In this document: positions 10,271 through 22,419 of the stretch, one piece after another | How the letters are laid out: each line of letters opens with the position of its first letter | How positions within the stretch are numbered: the first letter of the stretch is position 1 | From: Carnegiea gigantea | Taxonomy: Eukaryota; Streptophyta; Magnoliopsida; Caryophyllales; Cactaceae | Assembly (NCBI GenBank): GCA_029747015.1 | Contig: JAKOGI010001349.1 | Location: 154,501-218,500, forward strand | Direction of reading: 5' to 3' | Length of the DNA stretch: 64,000 nt | Position numbers and translations under genes: made by a program | The notes under the pieces: model-generated | Database searches by the model: none | What the model was told of the DNA's origin: nothing | The model's input: the letters and a program-made list of their open reading frames with translations, nothing else

Positions 10271-11366
10271 GGGATGTTTGGTATGAAGAAGTGGAATGAA
10301 GTTCCTGACCCTTATGTTTGGTACGACATCTATATGTAAGGAACTATACATTGGGAGTATTATCTTGTAGTTTATTTAAAAAAGAAAAATTGCTGCAAAA
10401 ATATTTCTCCCCCATTCTCTATTCTTTCCAAACCCATTCTTTTGTGATAGAGAGAGAAGATGTAACCATCCACAGTTGGCACACTCCTCCATCGACGTGG
10501 CACTTATCCACCGCATTCTTTACATCAACGAAATACACCCTGTGTGAATGTAAATATGTATTTTTACTTTTTTTTCTGTTCAATTTGCTTCATTTGTCTT
10601 ATAATCTTCTTGCTCAATGTTCTTGTTTTTCTGTCTGTACTTAACTCCCAAAAATACTTTGCCTTCTCCACTACATGGCTCACGATCCCCTCCTTAGTGG
10701 TGCTTGACATGCAGGAAGAAGACGATGAGGACAAAGAGTCATCATCATTATTGAACCCTTCCAGCAAGCATGATTTCGACAGATTCCTCATAGGTGGTAA
10801 GATTACGTCACTAACGAAACAAAAAACACTAAGATTCAAGCATTTAGAGCATGATTTGCACATAATTCTAGGGTGTCTTATTACTTGATTTATGATGTAA
10901 ATTCTTTGGTCCTTCCATATCCATAGTGGAGCAAGCTATTTGATTCTTCATTTTTTTTTTTTTCTATGTGTAAATTCTTCCCTTGATTTGTATGTAAATC
11001 TATGTTTTTTTCAAATAACATTGGGGAGGGGGGTTATGAAAATTGCAATTGTTTCATCAACTAAGGGATTCTATTCTTGGGTTCTTCAATTTCCTTTCTT
11101 TGTTTTTGGTTCAATTTTTCTTAGTGAGTTAGATCAAATAACAAAGGGAATTTTCATATGTATAAAACATTACAAATTAAAATTAAAATTCAAAAAAATG
11201 ATTTTGGTTCCATTCTATAACTCACAACCAAATAAGAAGGGCTAGAACTTTCCATTCATCTTCTCTACCAAACACATGAAAAAAGGATTTAAGTCCTATT
11301 ACCTACCCCGAAGTATCATTTCTTGATTTCATTCAATTCTTTTTCTCCATAACAAATAGTCCCTCA
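10271..11366. mobile_element. TIR element with TTTGGTA-bearing ends
   Basis: The left end starts GGGATGTTTGGTATGAAGAA and continues with TGGAATGAAGTTCCTGACCC. The right side, read on the opposite strand near 11225-11280, repeats the same order (GTTTGGTAGAGAAG, TGGAAAGTTCTAGCCC), with a further TTTGTTATGGAGAA-like unit out to about 11366. So each TIR is built of more than one related subrepeat. The outer GGG...CCC ends fit PIF/Harbinger-like MITEs. No target duplication was certain. The interior contains a 114-codon frame with no recognisable domain. Confidence 0.5.
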
Positions 11367-12240
11367 GGACAAACGCTACTAGATTTTGAAATCTTTCATG
11401 ACCATGTTTTCTGAGAGGGAGAAGTGACATTTCTTACAGAAAAGCCACAACAGACTGGTTGACTGTAGAAACTCATAGTAGATTAGGCCTACTTTTCAAA
11501 CTAGAGAGCATTGAGTTGTAGAATCATATTAGGTTTTGGCCATCATTAATAAGGAATTCAATCCCCATCAAGCTGATAACGGATGAAGCCAAAGGAAGAC
11601 ACTGCAGTACCACATGGACAACACCTAAAGAAAAGAAGAAGATTAAGTTCACTACTGAAGAAGTTCCCAAACCGTCCAGTAAGCTTACCTTTGAATCCAG
11701 AATTAGGTTTAATTTTTCGATAAGTCAAAGGAACAACCCCCTCCTTTCTCACTTTCCCTAAATTGGTCCCTCAGGGTGTAGTAACTCAGAACTTTATTGA
11801 CAAACTCATTTCTACATCCAATGAAATGAAACTTTTTTAGTATCACTGTGAGCACTTTTTCCTTGATAAAAACTTTCTTGAAGAACCAATTAAAACAATA
11901 AAACTTTCTTGAAGAACCAATTGAAACAATCAAGCATAGGAAAATGAAACACCAATTCTTGACAGCAAAACAAGAACAGTTATCATAACAAAGGAAGAAC
12001 TTAAAAAAAATTAGGTGACTTCTTGCTAAAAAATGCTAGTAGACTACACAAAATAATCATAAGTGTGTGTGTGTATATGAATGTGTGTGTGTGTGTCTGT
12101 ACATATATAGGTGACTTCTGATTATCAAACAATTGGGTATAATCCTCACATAAATGAGAGTAGTAAAAACCAGGTGGTGTAATCCAAATAAAATGCGTAA
12201 GTGGAATGCAACTCAAGGCTCTCTTGAGCTTATCAAAGCT
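11367..12240. other. No gene recognised
   Basis: AT-rich sequence with TG/GT microsatellites near 12063-12098. In the minus sense this would be the 3' side of the retroelement described at 12241-15662, but no second LTR copy was found here. Confidence 0.4.
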
Positions 12241-13344
12241 CTAAATCCAACAAAAAGAGAGAGGTGTACATGTAAAATCAGACACATGAGTTAATGATCT
12301 AATAATGATATGACTATATGAATGCATAGACCATCTAATGTGGTCTAAATATCTAAAATAAAGTCCAACATCTCTAAAAGGGGAGGGAAGAGGACCTCGA
12401 CAAGACCAATCAAATGAAGTGTGCAAATTAAAGCCTGTAGGATGGCTTAAAATCAAGTCTTTTACCTCAAAGTGATCCTCAAGTCTATCTATGTCACTAT
12501 GATCAAGAATATGATCTAAACAAAAATTGCCAAGTAGAAAAGTATCAGACTCCACAAAACTAGAGTTGAGGTGGTCTGAAGAAGGGTGAAGAATAGGGAG
12601 GGAAGAAGAAAGGGGTGAAATAGGAGGGGTGGGAGCTAACTCAAGGAAAGACTCCATATGAATGGGATCAATAAGCTCCTTAGAAGGTGTAACCTCACTA
12701 AAATCCATAACAGAAGGCTCATCAAATAAATGCCCCTCGACAAATATATCCTCTGACTTAAGAAATATGCCATACTGATCATTAGAACTAGCATCAGTCT
12801 CAACGCCATCTCCCTCCTCAAGCTCTCCTGAGGTAGCCAAAGGAAGAGACAAATCATGAACAATCAGCCTACCCTCTGGCGTGTCACTGACTATGCTAAA
12901 GTCTAGGGAAGGTGCAACAGCTAAAGGAGATGAGGGATCACTAGCTTCCTCGTAGTCGTCACAATGTGTATCATCATGAAAATCATGCCCCAAAGGAATG
13001 AGTGTCTCACTCCTAACATCAAGATCCTTACACGTGGCCTTAGGTATGGAAGAGCCTAAACTGAGGTCAGTCTTGAGTAAATTATACAAGTAAAGCTCTC
13101 TATGAAAGACAACTAATGCCTTTAATATGTGTAGTCTACCAAGTAGTGGACAAGAATCAACATCATAATCAAAGGAATCACAATAATCACATGAAATAGG
13201 AATATATGGAGTATGAGTGTGCTCAAAAGATATACACCCAAATTGACTCTCATCTAAAGGTATAACATGCATAACATAAGTGTCAGGAATGAGGTGACCA
13301 AAGGTCTCTCTAGTATTTTCATACTCCCAAGTATCATAAGCCAA
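12241..13344 (-). CDS. Retroelement-associated 367-codon open frame, function unknown
   Basis: An uninterrupted minus-strand frame of 367 codons whose first codon here is TTG rather than ATG. Upstream coding potential continues in another frame, so the true start was probably lost by a frameshift near 13345-13370. The product is acidic and rich in Ser, Asp, His and Leu. It has a cysteine-containing segment CDYCDSFDYDVDSCPLLG at about residues 53-70 that resembles a degenerate zinc knuckle, and a Pro/Ser-rich stretch around residues 236-260. It begins about 450 bp inside a tRNA-Asp-type primer site, the place of gag in an LTR retrotransposon, so it is probably a gag-like protein of a non-autonomous element. 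No known domain was recognised with confidence. Confidence 0.5.
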   Translation of the reverse strand: MAYDTWEYENTRETFGHLIPDTYVMHVIPLDESQFGCISFEHTHTPYIPISCDYCDSFDYDVDSCPLLGRLHILKALVVFHRELYLYNLLKTDLSLGSSIPKATCKDLDVRSETLIPLGHDFHDDTHCDDYEEASDPSSPLAVAPSLDFSIVSDTPEGRLIVHDLSLPLATSGELEEGDGVETDASSNDQYGIFLKSEDIFVEGHLFDEPSVMDFSEVTPSKELIDPIHMESFLELAPTPPISPLSSSLPILHPSSDHLNSSFVESDTFLLGNFCLDHILDHSDIDRLEDHFEVKDLILSHPTGFNLHTSFDWSCRGPLPSPFRDVGLYFRYLDHIRWSMHSYSHIIIRSLTHVSDFTCTPLSFCWI

Positions 13345-13788
13345 ATACTCAAAGAAATCTCAAATTCTATTCGAAGTCTTAGTAAACAAACATCCCAAAC
13401 CCCCAAGGTATATAGTCTCAACATGACCCTTATATTCATCATTAAGACCCTAAAAAATCATTTAGCAAATTTTTGATTTCTCAAAATATTGATCAACACA
13501 TTTAGCACGAAATTCATTCAATCTATTCAAATATTGCTGAAATACTTCATGCTCAAATTGTGGGAAATGAAAAAATGCCATTTGTTTTTTACATTTTTTC
13601 CAAGTTTTTCAATTTTTAGCGATTATTGAGTTTTTTCATTTTTTCCAGTTTTTGACTTCTCTATTTATTTTGGATTTTTTTTTCAAGAAATAACCTAAAC
13701 TAACTCAATACTAATGATGAAATAAACAAGGCAAAACAAATAAGGAAGTATCGACTAAAAGAAAACCTAACCTAATCTCATGTCACTA

Positions 13789-13806
13789 TCTCCGGTAATG
13801 GCACCA
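13789..13806 (-). other. Primer binding site, tRNA-Asp type (decayed)
   Basis: The minus strand reads TGGTGCCATTACCGGAGA. Plant elements of the Athila/Tat kind carry TGGCGCCGTTGCCGGGGA, complementary to the 3' end of tRNA-Asp. The four differences are all transitions (C to T or G to A). Its position next to the end of the LTR at 13813-15662 supports the call. Confidence 0.65.
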
Positions 13807-13812
13807 GAAATT

Positions 13813-15662
13813 TGTACGAGATTTTCAAAGCAAAATTTATAGCCATAAGTGTGCAACTTTTGTTTTAGTACTTGAAGGTTGTCGCCTCAGGGACATTGGA
13901 TGAAAATTAGGTCAACTATAAAATTATTAAACTAACTTGAACTTAAAATTAATTAAACTAAATGACATTTGATGCTTATAATAACTCTAATAAATGAATG
14001 AATAATAATCAAAGCTATTTAACTAAATTAAGAGAAACTACTTGATATGTATTAAGGGCACTATTGTAGCACCAACAACTAAAGTTAAATCTAACCTTTT
14101 TCTACTATTATAATTGATATGAATTGACAAAAATGAGAACAAATTAAATTGAGTGATAGAGTGAAGGAGATGAAAGAGAAGCAGGGAAAATGCCTTAATG
14201 TAGCTATCTAGAGAAGAAACTGCATCAAAGAAAAGAGGAAGAATAGAGGCACCCGATCTTAAACAAGCTCAATCCCAGCTTAGCCCCTCCTCCACTCAAC
14301 CTCCAAAAATGAGCAATCGTGAGCAAGCGAGCAACCAAAGGAGAAGCAAAAAATAGAAACAAAGGAAAAACATAGCAACTCAAGAAGAGAAACAGGGGAG
14401 GGGGATTTCAAATTCAGCCAAGAATAACCCAAAACTGAGCCTCAAACCACATTGAAAATGGTGGAAATCCCTTTAACACAGCTCGATGTTGCCGTAAGAA
14501 CAGGATAAAGCTAATAAGAAACATAACAAAGAAGCACGAACAACCACAATTGACACAAATCTCCATTAATGACCTCCCAAACCTCAATTGGAAAAGAAAA
14601 CCATTACCAAAATCACTATATACATAATCTAGCAAAATCAAGGAAGACTTAGATGGTTAACTGCAAATTAAGAACAGAGGAAAGGGAATAGGCTATAATC
14701 GCAATAGTGGAACTTAGAGAAAGGGGGAAATGAAAGGAACATTACCCAGTACATGAATCAAAATAAATCAAACCTCAAATCAATGCTTTGAACTTAAATA
14801 AGTAAGAGAACACCAACTACCCAATATTCACTACAGTTTCATCGAATTAAACCAAACATATGGAGGCAAAATGTAAAATTTTAGAACCTTAAAATTCGAT
14901 CTGACTAGAAATTCATCCTAAGCTAAAAACTAACCCTATAAATCTGGAACTTTTCCTTAAAAAAAACTGCTAAAACCATGAATTAAATCCCCAATTAAAA
15001 CACTAACAATAGCTAAAAGCCAAAAATTAAAATTAGAAAAATACAACCTAAAAACCTAAATTCAAACCTAAACCTCGCATTCGCCGCAACCCCTTCATTT
15101 TATTAAAGTGTTCAAGTCAGTTCCTTCTCTTCTCTTAACCATTCGATTTAAGGGTATCATTGATGGTGGTGATGGATGTTGCCCTGGCCATGAGGGGGTG
15201 ATTTGGTGTTGGTGGAGTATGAAGATGACGGTGGAAATGAAGGTGAGATGTGATGCTGGTGCTGGGAGCTGCGAGTGATGGTGTTGAGTGAGGTGGAGAT
15301 GGTAGGAGATGATGGTGCTAAGATGAAGATAAAGGGGGGCTGTTTTTGTCAGGTCAGCTTTAGGGAGAGGAGAAAGAAGAGGAAAAAGAGGGGTTGGGGA
15401 AGGGGTCACATGAGGAAGAGGGCGGCAGGTGCTTTTTAAGTTTTATCTATTTAATTTCCTCTTGTTTTTCATTCTTTTGGGTTGTATGCTGGGCCAAGGG
15501 AGATATGCTACTAGACTTGATTTATTTGAACCCAATTCTCCAATTACAACATCATTTTAACATTTTTCTCGAATTATTGCATAACCTACAAAACAATAAA
15601 ACTCAAATAAAAATCTGAAAATCGTAACTATTAGGAGCTAAATTAGGTGTGAAAATATTACA
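13813..15662 (-). repeat. Probable LTR (5' LTR in minus sense)
   Basis: In minus orientation the segment starts TGTAATATTTTCACACC and ends CTCGTACA, giving TGTA...TACA termini. It is followed 6 bp later by the tRNA-Asp-type primer site. The GC-richer block at about 15080-15400 would be the transcribed leader part. A second copy was not found in the window, so the boundaries rest on the termini and the primer site alone. Confidence 0.45.
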
Positions 15663-17680
15663 GAAATTATCATAATTTTGGTGCAAACAGTACAGCTAAT
15701 TTATATGGTCTCAGTTGTCTTAGATGTCAAAATACTAAGGTTTTTTTGGCTATAGCATCAATAAACTTACTTTCTTGAATGTTGTCGCAGCTAAAGTCAA
15801 AATTGAATTTAGTATGTAATTTTAAATTTTTTTCTTTTTTTAATTTTATATAGATTTAGATAGGTAAAATAAGAGATGAAATAATATTCCTGATTCTTGC
15901 TCTTCTTTTTAGCCCAAATTTATTTTTCGGTTTTCCCACAACCTTATCAACTATTTCATCATGTGCTAATGTTTATATGTAATTTTGATTCATATTTCAA
16001 CTCTGATTTTCTAATCCTCACTCTTCATTTGTGCATTTCTCCAATCGAATAGTTTTCTATTCTCTTCCCCTTCCCCTTCCCCTCCTAAGTTTACGATCGA
16101 AGGGTAAGATTCTTGTGTCTTGAATGTGGGCTCTTTGCTAGATCTTTCCTGCTCTAAACTACCCAACGTTAGGAACATGTGTCGGTAATTTTTGTGTGGC
16201 ACCCGATTTGCCTTCTTAGCTACCTTGAATCTTTTGTTCTTTTTTCTTTTTTTAGGATTTGGAATGGATATGATCTGAATTGAAATTTTGGCATTCGTGT
16301 TATTAAAGTTTGTTATAAAGAACTACTATTTCAATGCATGTCATGTTCTTTCTCAATACTTGTTTACTTTTTAGGTTTTTATTCAATTGATTGTTCTTTG
16401 CTTGTTTTTTTAAAAATTCTATGCCTTTCATGCAATTAGGGGTTCATCTTACATATTTTTGCTCTCGTTGTGATGGGTTGTTTTGGAGAATTCATTGCTG
16501 CCATTTTTAAATCACTTGGAATCATATACACTTTCTAATATTTAATCGTGTATGATATTGGTTGTAAAATATTATTTTGCTAATTACTTGTTTCACTAGG
16601 TGCTTTGTTAGATTAGATATATGCTTGGGAAGATTAAAGAACCTCGACTTGCATTAATTGGAATCGGGTCGAAAAGAAAGGCAAATAAACATGTGAATAA
16701 TGTTGTGTGTGCTATTTCAAATTGGAGTATATTGGTGCTCTTTTGAGTGTTGTGAATTTTGCTGCCTATGCTTTCCTATTTATTATATTGGGGTTGTTTA
16801 CTTGTGAGTTTGTCCTTTGGCATGTCTCTTTTCTTTTTTCTGTCTATTTTTATTTTCTTTTTTGTTTTTTCCTATCCTCTTCCGTCTTTTCTCTCTTCGT
16901 CTTTAACTTTTTGATTTTTGGTTATAACCCTTTCTTATTGGATTTAGGTTTTAGCTATATAATTTATTGACTTATATTCTATTATTTTCATTGTACTTGC
17001 TCTTAGGAATTTGGGGTTGCGAAATACTTATGTCAAATGTGCTTGAGATGATGATGAGCAAAGGACATATACCTGTTTTGAAAAGTTTAGGGATCTTTAT
17101 TTGCCTGTGTGGCTTAGTTGTTCTTCTTAAGGTAGGTTTCTATCCTAGGAATTATAGACTATAGGGGACAGTGTCAAGGGTCTTATTAGGTGTAAGTATC
17201 ATAATAACTAGTATGATTAATAACAGTGTTTTCGAGAAGAAAACCTATTAAAAAAATGGATCATGCATATTATGATATTATCTATAATACAGATGAGCAA
17301 CAAAATTTTTAATAAATAACTTGCCATTGCTATTTTATTCTACATAGATAGAGTCAAAGTTTCCAATAGAATTTTATACCCGCAAATTTAGTTTTCATAA
17401 GGACATGATTTAATTTGTTAGTGCTGATATGTTCTAATGATGAAAGAGAATTATTTACATGAATTTTCAGAACCCACAACTATGAAATTGAATTTCTAAA
17501 TCATTTAACTATTGTGCAATTAATTTCTGGGGGGTAAGTCACTATTGAACCTTTTATATAATTCCCAAAAATTTTCATATTTGTAAAACTTACCCTAATC
17601 CTTAGAAACTTACTTTCAAAAATTTTAATTTTGTGCATGTGATAATCTTCAATAAGTACTACTCGAAGCCCTCTTTAATC
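15663..17680. other. No gene recognised
   Basis: T-rich sequence with several open frames whose translations are low-complexity hydrophobic (Phe/Leu/Ser). One short string near 16621-16692 has ordinary codon content but no recognisable homology. Two TTTNCAG-like acceptor sites exist nearby, so an exon of an unknown gene cannot be excluded. Confidence 0.4.
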
Positions 17681-17692
17681 TGATATCAGAGC
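17681..17692 (+). other. Pararetroviral primer binding site, tRNA-Met type
   Basis: TGATATCAGAGC differs at one position (G to A) from the tRNA-Met primer site TGGTATCAGAGC shared by Caulimoviridae. By convention it marks nucleotide 1 of the viral map, and viral coding similarity begins downstream of it. Confidence 0.65.
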
Positions 17693-18367
17693 TATGTGAC
17701 CAAAAAAAATTAAGATAATTAAGATCAGTTTATTAATTAAGCTAATTAATTACGTTTAATGCTTGAATCGTCATCTTCTTGTCCTGTTCCTAATTATTCT
17801 CATATTGCACACTCACAAGAAGGAACATATTCAGTAGCACCTCAACTAAACTATCACTAATATAACTTTAGAATTAAAAACAGCAAAAATTAAGACTGAA
17901 GTTAAGAATATAAAGAAGCAAGTGTCAGTAATCCATCTTTCTTTAATCAACAAAGTTAGACATAGTGAAAAATCTGGTCTAAGTATTAGTACTCCATTAA
18001 ATATCCTCTCCAAAACTCAAAAAATAAAAATCCATTTCCATTGCTAGATTTAAAAATCCAAAAAGAAGTAGGCGAAAAATTAACTGAAAAATCATCTAAA
18101 AAGGCAGAGAAAGAAAAAGAGGATGAAGTATAAGTAGTTTTATCTTGAAGAACTACAGAATATGTTTGATAAAGAACAAAATCCAAAAGAGTTAAACAAA
18201 ATCATGGGCACAATCATGAATAAACAAGAGGTATTATCTTATAATAATGAAAAAACAAATAATGTCCAGCTAGAAGAAGAATTATATTAGCAGATGAATT
18301 TAATTATACTAGAGGATCTTAATGTTATACCTTTAGAAGAAGTTAAAAGTTGACTAGGTAAAAAAAT

Positions 18368-18690
18368 ATGGAAAAATGGTATTTGATGATGAAATTAATG
18401 AGATTGGAGAGGAATAAAGATGAAATCAAATCCACTCTAATCAACAATGTTATTCCTAAACCTGAAGAATTTGGTAAGTCTTATAGAAGAAATACCCATT
18501 TTATGCGGCTTATATACATTCCAGCAAGACGTACAACTAATTTTTCTTTGAGGTTTATTCCAAGGAAAACCACGACATTTGAAGAAATTAGCCTTACCAC
18601 GATTAGCCAAATAGGATATATCTTAAATATCGATAGAGCTTATAACAGAGAAATGTTTAAGCTCATAATAAAAGGGCATGAATAGTATCC
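18368..18690 (+). pseudogene. Possible pararetroviral movement-protein region
   Basis: A 105-codon frame, with broken continuation on both sides, lies upstream of the coat-protein region, the place of the cell-to-cell movement protein in this family. The residues around FSLRFIPRKTTTFEEI and the following hydrophobic strand are compatible with a 30K-type movement protein core, but no decisive motif was found. Stops at both ends break it. Confidence 0.35.
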
Positions 18691-18769
18691 TAAACTTAAA
18701 GACTACATAGACTGCTGAAAATTTCTTAAATCATATCGAACATAGTTTTTTGGCACTGTAACTGACTGG

Positions 18770-19500
18770 CATGATTCATTAAATGATAATGATAATGCAT
18801 TAAGAATGTTGAGAACACCAGCTGCAATAGTCAAAAATCAATATAAAGAAATAGAAACTGAATTCATCAAAGCTAAACTTGATTTTGAAGAAAAAGTAAG
18901 AGAATGGCAAAAGAATATTAATAACATAGAATTATGGGATAAGTCTCCAGAAAATTATATTACTGAATTTAGTCAATAATATTACAAAGTTGAGCATAAT
19001 GAAACTAACCCTGGTATGTTTTATGACAAATTATCATATCTAATCAATTCTATAATCAATGAAAAGTACATTGCATAGCTAAAAAAAGCAGATATCATCG
19101 ATACCCTTAATCCAAGAGTCTCTTATCTAAGAAAATAGGTCAATGATCAATGTCTTGATCTCCAGAAGCAAAAGAAAATGAAGAAAGCTTGTTTGGATAA
19201 TCCTCATAATGGAGAAAAGAACCTGAAAGGAGAAAGAAAATAAAATTTTATAGGAAAAACAACTTTAGCAAGCAAAGGGGAGAGAAATATAAAAGAAAAT
19301 ATTATAATAAACCAAGCCCTAAAAAATGAATATTTTTTTGAAAAGTCGCACATTGTCTTACCAGGAAAAGCAATTATAAATGTTGGGCATGCGAACAAAT
19401 AGGTCATTATACAAATGAATGTAAAAATAGGAAGAATAACAAGCTCATCGGGACCTTGGGTGGTCTAAACTATTTTGAACTTAGCAAAAAGGAGGCCATA
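18770..19500 (+). pseudogene. Pararetroviral coat-protein region with zinc knuckle
   Basis: A broken frame rich in Lys, Glu and Asn leads into a basic segment and then CWACEQIGHYTNEC at 19381-19422. This fits the C-X2-C-X4-H-X4-C nucleic-acid-binding knuckle found at the end of Caulimoviridae coat proteins. Several in-frame stops occur before it (for example near 18978, 19078 and 19138). Confidence 0.65.
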
Positions 19501-20639
19501 GACCTGGCCCTGAAAACAACTAGAAAATTGTTGAGATTGTACTAAAAGATGAATATGAAGAAAGTGACATGAAAAAACCAGTCATATGATGGAAAGTAGT
19601 TTAATTAGTAATGGTGATCTTTAAGGAAAAAAATTTATTGTAGATAATGAAAATGAAGAAGTCAAAGAAGATTGGGTCCTTTCTATAATTCAGAAAGATA
19701 TGATCTATAAAAAATCAATCTTCCAGTTAAAGAGCAAGTACGTATGTGAAGTGATGGAAGAAGACCTAGAGATAAAAGATTGTGAGTATGATGTGGGAGA
19801 AGACAATCTCGTTGATTGGAAAACATCCATAGGCATAACAAAGATAAAAAGTATAGGTGTATCTATGTTAGAAGTGTCCAAGTGTAAATTACTCCGTTAC
19901 AATATTATGGGAAAAATATTGATCTTTATGTGTTGTTCTGTGATATTCCACATACCAAATTTAATAATCAAATTATCACAGGGATTAAGACCAATTTATG
20001 TAATGGATCAGTAGGATTTAATTACCGACCTAGACATTATGTGAGCCTAAGAGATGAATTTGTCAAAAACTTCTTATCCTTTAAGATAAAAACAATTTGG
20101 ATTGACATGAAAAAAGGAGGATATCCACTAAGGATATTTTGAAAAATAATCTACAATTTGGATAATACTATAGATCCAAAGACTAAAGTGACGATGATAG
20201 AGATAGAAAAATTTGAAAGTCCTACACCTATATGTTAAAAATCCAAAGAATAAAATCGAACCCTCAAGAGATAAAGATTGATAGGTCATGGATATCAAGT
20301 TTTTCCAATCCCATAAAAATTAATAAAAAAGGGAACAAAAATTGATAAGAATGATAAAATTACTGTTCAACTCTAATTATTAAGAACCATGAGTATATGA
20401 TCAGAATGGTGAAAAGGGTCTTCATAAGTTAAAGAAGAACTTAAGGAAGATCATACAATTAGCACGACTAATGAAATGAGTAGAATGAGTTTTGAATTTA
20501 CAAGACGTAATGTAGACTAAAGTATGAGTCTAGATAGAAAAATCATTAGTTAAAAAATAAGGACTCTTAGTGAGCCAATCTATGAGGATGAATTAGTCAA
20601 AAATATGACTATGTAGATATGATATGAAATCACCAACAT

Positions 20640-20780
20640 AAATTCTAACAGCATCTATACCCCAATAACTGTTTATTTAGAGAGATATAATAAATATAAA
20701 TTGTGTACCTATATAGATAGTGGTTGTTCTATTTATTTTGAAAAAAGATCTTTATTTTCAGAATTCATGTGGAAGATAAC
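20640..20780 (+). pseudogene. Pararetroviral aspartic protease remnant
   Basis: The string YIDSGCSIYF around 20709-20738 carries the D-[ST]-G active-site triad of retroviral-type aspartic proteases in the expected place, between the coat protein and reverse transcriptase. The flanking frame is short and interrupted. Confidence 0.55.
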
Positions 20781-20839
20781 GATAAAACATTTGCCAAGAT
20801 TCCTTTGTTAAATTCCAACACTATTACTCGAGTCAAATA

Positions 20840-21490
20840 AATGGCATATACACACCAGGATATCCAAAAATTCGATTAACAAATCAAAAAACTTTTAGAT
20901 AAAGAATTAATCAGGAATAACAAGAGTCCTCACACTAGTTCCGCTTTTATGGTAAGAAATCATACTGAAGAAAAATGAGGAAAAGCTATAATGGTAATTA
21001 TGAAAAGATTAAGGATAATACTATCTTTGATGGTTATTATATTCCTAACAAAATAGTCTTTTTAAATAGAACTCAATGAGCCTCTTGGATCTTAAAAATG
21101 GATTATAAAAGTGGATACTGGTAGATAAAAATGGATGAAGAATGCATTCCCTTCTTTTACAGCCCTTGAAGGACATTATGAGTGGATAGTAATCCCATTT
21201 GGTCTTAAAAATGCATCCCAAATATTCCAAAGAAGGATGGATAACATCTTCAAAGATCTTCATCATTCTTGTCTAGTTTACATTAATAATATCTTTATCT
21301 TTTCCAAAATCATAGAACAGCACAAAGATGATGTATTAGCTGTCACCCAAAAATGCGTTGATCATGGTATTATCCTTGGCAAGAACAAGTGCATTTATGC
21401 TGAACAAGAAATCGAATTTTTAGGTTTAGAGATAAAAGCTAAACAAATCACCCTACAAAAGTATATTCTAAAAAAAAATAGAAAATTTTC
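20840..21490 (+). pseudogene. Pararetroviral reverse transcriptase remnant
   Basis: Segments match the Caulimoviridae polymerase in order: a region around IRNNKSPHTSSAFMVRN, a catalytic-finger part with KAIMVINYEKIKDNT, then WIVIPFGLKNASQIFQRRMD. The active-site box reads YINN at about 21279-21290 instead of Y-V/I-D-D, so both catalytic aspartates are replaced by Asn (GAT to AAT). Stops and frame changes occur near 20877, 20980, 21078 and 21168. It is non-functional. Confidence 0.75.
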
Positions 21491-21581
21491 CTGAAAAGAT
21501 TGAAGGTAGGAAGAAAATTTTTTTGGATGTCTTACCTATGCTGCAAATGTCATTAAAGATTTAGCTAAATTGAGAAAATAA

Positions 21582-22090
21582 TTGCAGCAGAAACTCAAGA
21601 AAAAAGTAAATTGGATATGGACCCCTAATGATTCAAATATTGCTCAAAACTTCAAAAAGATGTGCAAAAATCCTCATGTTCTTAATTTGCCAAATGAAGA
21701 AGATAATTTATTTCTTGAAACAGAAGCCAGCAATGAGCACTGGATCGTAATACTCAAAATCAAAGAAGGAGAAAAACTCTGGAAGTATTGTAATGCAAGT
21801 TTTAATAAAGTAGAATGCAATTATCCCGTGATGGAAAAAGAAATCTTTGTCGTCATAAGAGAAATTGAAAAGTTCTTAATCTTGTTAGCCCCAAAACCCT
21901 TTTTTATTCAAACTGATTACAAAGGCATACTCGGTTTTGTAAAAAAGAATTTATCGGGTATGCAAATGCAAGGGAGACTCCTGTATTGGTAATTATGGGT
22001 TAATCAGTTCTCTTTCTCTGTTGAACATATACAGGGATGAAAGAATTCTCTAGTAGATAGTTTAACTTAAGAGTTGGCCAATGGTGTTCA
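21582..22090 (+). pseudogene. Pararetroviral RNase H remnant
   Basis: A 136-codon frame includes ETEASNEHWIVILK, where the first catalytic Asp (normally E-T-D-A-S) is Glu, then KVECNYPVMEKEIFVVI, with the conserved Y-P and E-K-E, and FFIQTDYKG, which keeps the T-D. It continues after one stop into FSVEHIQG and NSLVDSL, matching the last RNase H strand and helix. Its position directly after the polymerase agrees. Confidence 0.7.
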
Positions 22091-22419
22091 TCAGAGTATA
22101 ACTCTTGACAAAAAAGGAAGAAATCCAAAATGAAATGTCATTACTACTAGAACGGGTTTTTCCTTCTAGTAGAATCCTTATGGATATTTTGAAATTCCAT
22201 ATAAAAAGTGGATCATGCTTTGTTCTATTATCTTCTGCCTATCTAATAGCACAAAGATTCAGTCTTTTAAAATTACAAATGAATTACCTAAGGTGTTATT
22301 ATGATGTTTAAGAAAAGTTAAATTCCCACGTTCAAGAAAAATGGTTCAACAACTAGTATTCAGCCTGCATCGGCTATTATCATAATTATTGTTATGATAT
22401 TTGGGAATCATGGAGTACT

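Noticed and set aside
16707..17164. Hydrophobic frames resembling a membrane protein
   Set aside because: The hydrophobic residues come from T-rich DNA; no start context, no homologous motif and no splice structure could be fitted.
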